Shown here: positions 1-5,778 of the stretch, piece by piece
How positions within the stretch are numbered: the first letter of the stretch is position 1
How the letters are laid out: each line of letters opens with the position of its first letter
Assembly: GCA_016839405.1 (NCBI GenBank)
Contig: JAEOUJ010000368.1
Location: 1-5,778, forward strand
Direction of reading: 5' to 3'
Source: Candidatus Gerdarchaeota archaeon
GTDB taxonomy: Archaea; Asgardarchaeota; Heimdallarchaeia; JABLTI01
Length of the DNA stretch: 5,778 nucleotides
Translations under genes and position numbers: made by a program
The notes under the pieces: generated by a model
The model's database searches: none
What the model saw: the letters and a program-made list of their open reading frames with translations, nothing else
Told to the model about the DNA's origin: nothing

Positions 1-3000
1 AAGAACAATTATCATTTTTAATTCAAGGTGGCATGGGATTATATACTTCAGCATCTGTTCTTGCTATAGGTGCTAAAGGAATTGTTCTTGACACACAATT
101 GTACTTAACAAGTGATTGCCCTCTAGATGATGAAATTAAAGAATTTATAAAGAAAATTGATGCAACAGATACAAAAATTATTGGTGCTACAACAGAATAT
201 AAGTATCGGGTTTTTGCTAAATTAGGAACTAGAATTGTTAAAGATATCATTAAAAAAGAAAATGAATGGTTAAATAAACCACAGGAAGAAAGAAATAATC
301 TTCTAAGAAATGAAATAAATTCTAACAAATCAATCTATGATGGAAATAATGTTTCAGCTAATTTAATTCCAATGGGCCAAGATATTGCTTTTGCTAGAGA
401 ATTTGCAAATCGTTTTTCTTCAGTCAAAGAGATTGTGAATTATTTATTTGATCAGATTTGTAATCAAATAGAATTGACCAAAAATAATTTTCCAATAAAA
501 GAAAAAAATGAAACAGCCCAATATTTGGGAACAAAATATCCAATAGTACAAGGACCTATGGCAAATATTTCTGAAAATCCACAATTTGCTAAAGAAATAT
601 CAAATAGCGGTGCATTGCCTTTTTTGGCCTTAGGTTCACTATTCAAAACTCAAACAAGGAATTTAATTATAGAAACTAAAAAGATTCTACAAAAACAACC
701 TTTTGGTTGTGGAATAATTGGTTTAGAAGCTAATAGTAATAGAAGAGATGAACATTTTACTATAATCAAAGAATTAAAACCAGATTTTGCAGTTATCGCT
801 GCTGGAACAATTGATCAAGCAATTAAAGTAAAAGAAATGGGTATCAAAACATTTCTACACACACCTTCTCCTGCTATTTTTAAAGAAGCAATTAATTCTG
901 GAATTAATCATTTAGTTTTAGAAGGTATGGAATGTGGTGGTCATATAGGAATATTAACAAGTTTTGTACTGTGGGAATTAGCATTATATGAAATTGACAA
1001 AATGAAAAAAACATTACTAAATGAGGGGAAGAGAATCTATATTGCTTTTGCTGGAGGAATTGCTGATTCAATTTCAGCAGCTATGGTTTCGGTTGTTGCA
1101 TCAGCATTTCCAGATGTGGTATCAGCTATATTATGGGTTGGTTCAGCATATATTTTTACAAAAGAAATTTTGAAAACAAAAGCAATTAAACCACTCTATC
1201 AAAAACTAGCTCTTAAAGCAAAAGAAACTGTTATTTTAGGTGAAACAGTAAACACAAGAGCTCGTTCAATACCAACACCATGTGCAAAAATAATTGTTGA
1301 TAAGGAAATCGAAAGATTAGAAAAAGGTGTTTCTTTAAAAGATAGAAAACATCTTTATGAAAAGGATAATCTTGGTGCAACAAGAATTGCTGCTTTAGGT
1401 GAAATTTGGAATCCGGATGGAGAAGATGATAAACCAAATCGCTTTATGCCTGTTGATGAAGATATACAATATCAGAAAGGAAATTACCTCATTGGCCAAG
1501 TTGTCTCTAATTTTGAATCAGATTTAACCATTAGTGCATTGCATAATCAATTGATTAAGGAATCTGAAAAAATCATTAATCAAAGTGAAATAAACTTAAA
1601 ACATGAACAAATAATTAAAGAACAATTCGAGGAAAAAGAAGAGATAGTTTCATCAATTATTCAAGGGGAATCAATAGCTGTTATTGGTTTAGGTTGTATA
1701 TTACCAGATGCTTCAAATATAAGCACATTTTGGCAAAATATTCTAAACAAGAAATATTCAATAAGAGAAATATCTGAAAAACGATGGGGAGATAAAGTAG
1801 AGCTATTTTATAATTCAGACAAAAATATTCCAGATAAAACTTATTCTAAAATTGCTGCTTTTATAGATGATTTTGAATTTAATTCGCTTGAGTTTAAGAT
1901 ACCTCCTCACGTGGCTAAAATAATTGGAAATGCTCAAAAATTAGCTTTAGTTGCTGCAAAAGAAGCCTTATCCGATGCGAATTTACTTGGTAAGAACATT
2001 GACAACAGCAGAACTGCAGTTATCGTAGGTAATGCAATGGGTGATGAAAATAGAATAAAACATACCCGTAGAATTTACTTGCCAGAAGTATTATCTACAA
2101 TAGAAAATAGCTCTAATTTTAAAACATTAGATGAACGAAATTGGAAGAAAATTAAAAATGATGTAATAGATGAATATGAAAGAAAATTAAATCCTATTAC
2201 AGAAGATTCAATGCCAGGTGAACTTTCAAATATAATTGCTGGTAGAATTGCTAACACTTTCAATTTACGTGGTAAAAATATGACAACTGATGCTGCTTGT
2301 GCTTCAAGTCTTGCAGCTTTAAATGTTGCAGTTAAGGGATTATTAGATAAAGAATATGATATTGCTTTATGTGGTGGATCAGATTGTTCTTTAGATCCAA
2401 CAACATTTGTAAAATTCTCTAAAATAGGTGCATTATCTTCTGAAGGATCATTTCCATTTGATGAACGAGCTAATGGTTTTGTAATGGGAGAAGGAGCAGG
2501 ATTTGTAGTTTTAAAACGATTATCAGAAGCAGAAAAGAATGGAGATAAAATATATGCTGTAATAAGAGGTTTGGGTTCATCATCAGATGGTAAAGGTAAA
2601 GGAATTACTGCACCTAATCCATCCGGACAAAAATTAGCTATTCAAAGAGCATTGGATCAATCAAGAATTAATTTTTCAGAAATACAATTAATAGAAGCTC
2701 ATGGAACTAGCACAACAGTTGGTGATGTTGTTGAATTACAAGTTCTTAATGAATTGGCTAAAAATGATTCTAGTAAATCTTCTATAGCAATAGGATCAAT
2801 AAAAAGTCAAATTGGTCATTTAAAGAGCGCTGCTGGAATTGCTTCTTTAATTAAAGTAATTTTAGCATTACATCACAAAAAATTACCACCATCAATTAAT
2901 TTTGAAAAACCAAATCCTAATATTGATTGGGATAATTCGCCTTTTTATGTTAATATTGACACTAAGGAATGGAAAAAACCAATATCTAAAACAAGAAAAG

Positions 3001-5778
3001 CTGGTGTTTCATCTTTTGGTTTTGGAGGTACAAATTATCATGCAATAATAGAGGAATATATACCAGAAGAAACAATAGGTGTTTTACCTGTTTTATTAAC
3101 ACCAGAGGAGCTTGCTAAATTATCTGTTAAATCCCATACATCAATAGGTTTAGGAGATAGTTTAATAGATTATGAACCGGTTTTTGATGTTGATTCTTGG
3201 GTAAAATATTTGGAACAAAATTCGATTCTAGAAACAGAAGCAATTTTCATTGGTTCTAACACAATTAGTAAATTTAAAGATGAAATTCAGAATCTACAAA
3301 AACGAATTCCTATTAGTAGTTTTTCTGATAATGGTCAAGGTTTACGTGTAAGGGACTTTGCTAAGGAATTAAATATATCTTTGAAAAAATCTTACCGTAT
3401 AGGAGTAACATGTAGATCTTTTGATAATCTAAAAGAAATTTTACCTGATGTTCTATCTGGATTGGAAAACAAAAGCAAAAGAGCTTTATTAAAAAATAAA
3501 GGAATTTTCTATAGTGATGATCACAAACTTGGTAAAATCGCTTTTCTCTTTCCAGGGCAAGGTAGTCAATATATTCGAATGGGTAAAGAGCTCTGGGAAA
3601 AATACGAAGTTGTAAGAGAGACTTTTAGAGAAGGCGATGAAATAACTCAAAAATTAATGGGATTCAAAATTTCTGATGCAATTTTTGCCATTGGTAAGGA
3701 CGATAAAGAAGCAACAGAAATGCTAAAACAAACTGAGATAACCCAACCAGCAATTTTTGTTGTTAATATAGCAATGTTTAGGTTATTAATGAAAATGGGT
3801 ATAAAACCTGATTATGTTGCTGGTCATTCATTAGGAGAATATGCTGCATTAGTTGCTTCAGGAATATTAAGTATGAAAGATTCACTTTCTGCAGTTGTTC
3901 CTAGAGGTAAAGCAATGGCAAAATTTGATTCAAAAGATAAAGGAATAATGGCTTCAATTGGTGCTGATTATAAGACTGTTGAAAAGGTTCTCGAGAAAAC
4001 AGATGGTTATGTTATTGCTGCTAATAAGAATTCATCAAATCAAACAGTGATTTCAGGTGCTACACAAGCAGTAAAAGAAGCTATGAAAGTTTTCACCGAT
4101 TTGGGCATAGAAGCAATACCTCTTCCAGTTTCAGCTGCTTTCCATTCAAAGATTGTTGCTCCAGCTATCGATTCATTAAGAGAGTCGCTTGAAAAATTAA
4201 CCTATAATAAACCAGAAATTGCTATCACTAGTAATGTTACAGGAGAAATTTATCCTACAAAACGAGAAGAAATAATTGAATTATTATGCGAACAAATTTC
4301 ATCACCAGTTGAATGGATAAAGCAAATAACAAAAATGTATGAGGAAGATAATGTTAGGACTTTTGTTGAAATTGGTCCAAAATATGTTCTTACAAGTTTT
4401 ACAAAGGGAATTTTAGAAGATAAGGATGATTATATAGCTTTAGCTACAAACCATCCAAAGAAGGGAGCTATGCAGCATCTAAATGAAGTTATTGCAGCAT
4501 TAGGTGCCTATGGCTACAATTTAGAATTCCCGGATTTAAGTGATGATACATTTTATTCAAAAGATTTTATTGAACCCGCTAAAAGATTCTATCAAAAGAA
4601 AAGAGTTCAAAAAGAAATTCCAAAAACAGAAAAACAAACCTTAACTTCAATCTCTATTCAAAAATCTCCTCTAGATGAAATAGTAAGTGATGAGCTTAGA
4701 GAAATTATTCTAGAAGATGATTTTAAAGAATATTTAAAACTACAAGCTCCAGCAATATCAGCTTTCTTGAAAATTGGTTATGAAACATACATGCAAACCT
4801 TTGGTAAAGAAATAAGAAAAACAAAGAAAATAGTAAAACCTGATTTAATCTCAGAGAAAATAGGTGTTACAGGTATATCCATTGGTTTACCTGGAAAGTC
4901 TCGAGATGTTTTTGATCCAAATAATTTTGATGATATTCTAGCAGGTGAAAATTTCATTGAAAAAATACCTGCAGAATTTCGAGAAAAAATGGTTGATAAA
5001 AATATCGTTAGACTAGTCAAGGATGCTGTTAAAGGTGCACAATTTCAATCGATAACAGATGTTAGTGAAGTGATAAAACTTGCAGCGCAAAAGGGGCATT
5101 TCGATTTAGCTAAAGATTATGGTGTTGATGTAGGTTTTACAGAGATATTAGATATAACATTTCAATTAGCATTTGCTGCAGGTATTGAAGCTTTAAGAGA
5201 TGCAGGAATTCCATTAACACCTCTCAAATTTAAGACATCAGTTGGAAAAGAAATAACAAAGGGTTGGGCTTTACCAGAACCGCTCAGAGATGAAACAGGT
5301 ATAGTGTTTGCATCAGCATTTCCAGCTTATTCTAATTTGATATCTATTCTTTCTGATTATTTATCAGATAAATATGCAAATAAAAACAAAGAGGAAGTTC
5401 TATTCCTTTTTGATCAATTAATCAATCAAATTAAAGATAAAGATGCAAAACAAAAAATCCAACAGTGGTTCGATGAGAATAAAACACAACTTAATCTTGA
5501 GAAGGAGTCACAATTTGAATTTAGTAGGAAATTCTTATTTGAAATTTTATCAATGGGTCATTCACAATTTGCACAATTCATTAGAGCACGCGGACCAAAT
5601 ACACAAATAAATGCAGCATGTTCGTCAACAACCCAAGCTATAGCAATTGGAGAAGATTGGATCAAAACTGGAAGATGTAAACGGGTTATTATTATTGCTG
5701 CTGATGATGTTACAAACGAACAAATGCTTGAATGGATAGCTTCTGGTTTTCTAGCTGTTGGTGCAGCTACTACGAAAG
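1..5778 (+). CDS. Giant type I PKS / PUFA-synthase-like multidomain enzyme (NPD-NPD-KS-AT-KS), partial at both ends
   Basis: One frame, starting with the codon at position 3, stays open for 1925 codons to the right edge. Neither start nor stop codon is in the window, so the protein exceeds 1925 residues. Domains in order: C-terminal part of a flavin NPD-like domain (residues 1 to about 150), complete NPD-like domain (about 173-525), charged linker (about 517-555), ketosynthase (about 556-1020), long linker, acyltransferase (about 1177-1505), linker, and N-terminal part of a second ketosynthase (1618-1925). Catalytic residues of KS1, the AT and the visible part of KS2 are present, so the gene looks functional. 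No carrier protein, ketoreductase or dehydratase is seen. The family resembles secondary-lipid/PUFA-type megasynthases. Product and host are unknown. Assignment as a KS/AT megasynthase is very secure; placement among PUFA-like enzymes is inference. Confidence 0.97.
3..455 (+). other. Domain: first NPD/nitronate-monooxygenase-like flavin domain, C-terminal part only
   Basis: The window opens inside a TIM-barrel flavin domain. Residues 8-12 read QGGMG, followed by an alanine- and glycine-rich helix and strand ending in VLDTQL. In this family that is the phosphate-binding GG loop followed by the GT-x-F-type strand. Residues 123-127 read PMGQD, matching the Pro-x-Gly-Gln motif near the C-terminus of NPD-type proteins. 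Between them lies a polar, Lys/Asn/Glu-rich stretch (about residues 80-118) of uncertain fold. The catalytic GGH region and the N-terminal half lie left of the window, so activity cannot be judged. The assignment is strengthened because the following domain carries the same landmarks in the same order. It could be a degenerate structural copy rather than an active reductase. Confidence 0.75.
519..1577 (+). other. Domain: second NPD/PfaD-like flavin oxidoreductase (candidate enoyl reductase), complete
   Basis: Residues about 173-525 form a full FMN-dependent NPD-like barrel. The start YPIVQGPM (residues 179-186) is the typical first strand and flavin loop. ECGGHIG (310-316) carries the GGH-x-G motif, with His314 as the conserved active-site histidine. 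FAGGI (349-353) is the phosphate-binding loop, followed by GSAYIFTKE (380-388), equivalent to the GT-x-F-type strand. A C-terminal IGQ (497-499) matches the family's closing Gly-Gln motif. Known relatives oxidise nitronates or, as PfaD and trans-AT enoyl reductases, reduce enoyl thioesters. Within a KS/AT megasynthase, enoyl reduction is the reasonable inference. The GGH-x-G form is nearer to nitronate monooxygenases than to the GGHTD form I recall for PfaD, so the exact reaction is open. Confidence 0.85.
1551..1667 (+). other. Charged helical interdomain linker between NPD-2 and KS1
   Basis: Residues about 517-555 are rich in Lys, Glu, Gln and Ile with no glycine or proline until just before the KS. 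A KEEIVSSII-like amphipathic end leads straight into the KS start ESIAVIG. The composition suggests one or two long helices, possibly a short coiled coil that could help dimerise the enzyme ahead of the homodimeric KS. No catalytic motif is seen. Coiled-coil character is judged by eye only. Confidence 0.5.
1668..3062 (+). other. Domain: ketosynthase KS1, complete, PUFA-synthase-like
   Basis: This thiolase-fold condensing domain (residues about 556-1020) catalyses decarboxylative Claisen condensation. It starts with IAVIGLGC (558-565). The nucleophile is Cys766 in DAACASS. The two catalytic histidines are His900 in HGTST and His939 in SQIGHLKSAAG. The C-terminal FGFGGTNYH (1005-1013) closes the fold. 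All three catalytic residues are intact. From the first strand to the cysteine is about 208 residues, longer than the roughly 170 of ordinary modular PKS ketosynthases. The extra length is a charged insertion at about residues 695-735. SQIGH followed by KS-x-AG, rather than the usual NIGH-x-EAAAG, is what I recall from PfaA-type and enediyne-type iterative KSs. This supports an iterative lipid-type synthase over a modular polyketide line. Confidence 0.95.
3063..3530 (+). other. Extended KS-AT linker region
   Basis: About 156 residues (1021-1176) separate the end of KS1 from the start of the AT, compared with roughly 100 in typical modular synthases. The second half (about 1131-1170, from YRIGVTCRSFDNL onward) looks like the usual KS-AT adaptor strand and helix, where modular enzymes carry an R-x-AVVA-type strand and a Leu-rich helix. 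The first half adds an acidic segment and a strand-helix unit (WVKYLEQN to LQKRI) that I cannot assign. No catalytic motif is visible. Confidence 0.6.
3531..4517 (+). other. Domain: acyltransferase (AT), probably malonyl-specific, complete
   Basis: Residues about 1177-1505 form a FabD-like acyltransferase that would move an extender unit from CoA to a carrier protein. It opens with FPGQGSQY (1183-1190). The nucleophile is Ser1276 in GHSLGEYAAL. Arg1301 in the PRGKAM motif matches the arginine that binds the extender carboxylate. His1381 in SAAFHS is the catalytic histidine. FVEIGPK (1454-1460) marks the C-terminal strand. AAFH resembles the HAFH motif of malonyl-selecting ATs rather than the YASH of methylmalonyl ATs, so malonyl-CoA is the likely substrate, by inference. 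No deletion or missing catalytic residue is evident. The presence of this cis-acting AT argues against a trans-AT system despite the flavin domains. Confidence 0.93.
4518..4853 (+). other. Post-AT linker without a carrier protein
   Basis: Residues about 1506-1617 join the AT to KS2. They contain an aromatic and charged post-AT tail (the FIEPAKRFYQKK region), a Lys/Thr/Ser-rich hinge, and then an acidic helical block including EYLKLQAPAISAFLKIG (from residue 1576). That block may be an amphipathic or dimerisation helix preceding KS2. There is no GxDSL-type phosphopantetheine site, so the AT and KS2 are not separated by an ACP. Function is otherwise unrecognised. Confidence 0.6.
4854..5778 (+). 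other. Domain: second ketosynthase KS2, divergent, truncated by the window edge
   Basis: A second KS begins at EKIGVTGISIGLPG (from residue 1618). Later landmarks are the helix FAAGIEALRDAGI, the strand TGIVFAS (near 1765-1771), the pre-active-site strand RARGPNTQIN, and AACSSTTQA with the nucleophile Cys1873. After the cysteine comes CKRVIIIAADD, equivalent to the strand that normally follows the active site. About 255 residues separate the domain start from the cysteine, against roughly 170 in standard KSs. Two insertions explain this: one at about residues 1655-1695 and one rich in Lys, Gln and Asp at about 1785-1840. The usual DPQ motif before the EAL helix is absent. The two catalytic histidines lie beyond the right edge, so whether it condenses or acts as a chain-length-factor-like partner is not decidable here. 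Confidence 0.9.

Noticed and set aside
23..328. Minus-strand open frame of about 100 codons
   Set aside because: It lies wholly antisense to the first NPD domain, has low-complexity hydrophobic and serine-rich content, and shows no family motif. It is a shadow of the real frame.
464..646. Short minus-strand open frame antisense to the start of the second NPD domain
   Set aside because: Its sense strand encodes the conserved QGPM region, and the antisense peptide has no recognisable features.
1231..1437. Minus-strand open frame rich in Leu, His and Phe
   Set aside because: Composition is the expected complement of Lys/Glu-rich codons in the real gene, and there is no ribosome-binding context.
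519..1577. Annotating the second flavin domain simply as PfaD
   Set aside because: The GGH-x-G active site and the position upstream of a KS within one chain do not match typical free-standing PfaD, so only the broader NPD-like family is supported.
2075..2263. Minus-strand open frame inside KS1
   Set aside because: It is antisense to the KS1 insertion and has no independent coding signal.
2486..2500. Shine-Dalgarno-like GGAG repeats within KS1, suggesting an internal start
   Set aside because: They encode the conserved GEGAG motif of the ketosynthase, and no ATG at suitable spacing starts a separate domain.
3147..3164. GLGDSL at residues 1049-1054 resembles the phosphopantetheine site of an acyl carrier protein
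   Set aside because: The flanking sequence has no four-helix ACP pattern, and the motif sits in the KS-AT linker directly after KS1. The Gly-Asp-Ser resemblance is most likely chance.
4778..5020. Minus-strand open frame at the start of KS2
   Set aside because: It overlaps well-supported KS2 coding sequence and has no domain or motif of its own.
3..5777. Possible frameshift or pseudogene, because no start or stop is visible
   Set aside because: The same phase holds from the first to the last codon with every domain motif in frame. The missing ends are due to the window boundaries.

Overview
The window holds one uninterrupted plus-strand reading frame. Its first complete codon is at position 3 and its last at 5775. 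It runs for 1925 codons with no stop and is open at both edges. It is an internal piece of a very large multidomain enzyme of the type I polyketide synthase / polyunsaturated-fatty-acid-synthase kind. Residue numbers below count from the codon at position 3, so residue n starts at base 3n.

The layout, left to right, has seven parts. (1) The C-terminal part of a first flavin-dependent NPD/nitronate-monooxygenase-like domain, the fold used by PfaD-type enoyl reductases. (2) A second, apparently complete NPD-like domain. (3) A charged, probably helical linker. (4) A complete ketosynthase, KS1, with an intact Cys-His-His set and a SQIGH-x-KS-AAG signature resembling that of PUFA-synthase and enediyne-type KSs. 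(5) A long KS-AT linker and a complete acyltransferase with GHSLGE and an AAFHS specificity motif, which suggests malonyl transfer. (6) A post-AT linker with no carrier protein. (7) The N-terminal two thirds of a second, divergent ketosynthase, KS2, cut off by the right edge just after its active-site cysteine region.

The likely division of labour is inferred from the domains. The AT would load malonyl units onto a carrier protein lying outside the window. The two KS domains would carry out or control condensation. The flavin domains are candidates for enoyl reduction. The product would be a fatty-acid-like or polyketide lipid, but the sequence does not identify it. The ACP, KR and DH functions needed for a complete cycle are not seen here and would have to lie in the missing parts or in neighbouring genes.

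The host is not identifiable. Base composition is AT-rich (about 30-38% GC in the lines I counted by hand), with AGA-dominated arginine and frequent ATA isoleucine codons. The 5.8 kb frame without introns fits a low-GC prokaryote. No promoter, start codon, terminator, RNA gene, mobile element, CRISPR array or noteworthy nucleotide repeat is visible, as expected inside a single gene. No stretch of the window lies outside the coding frame.
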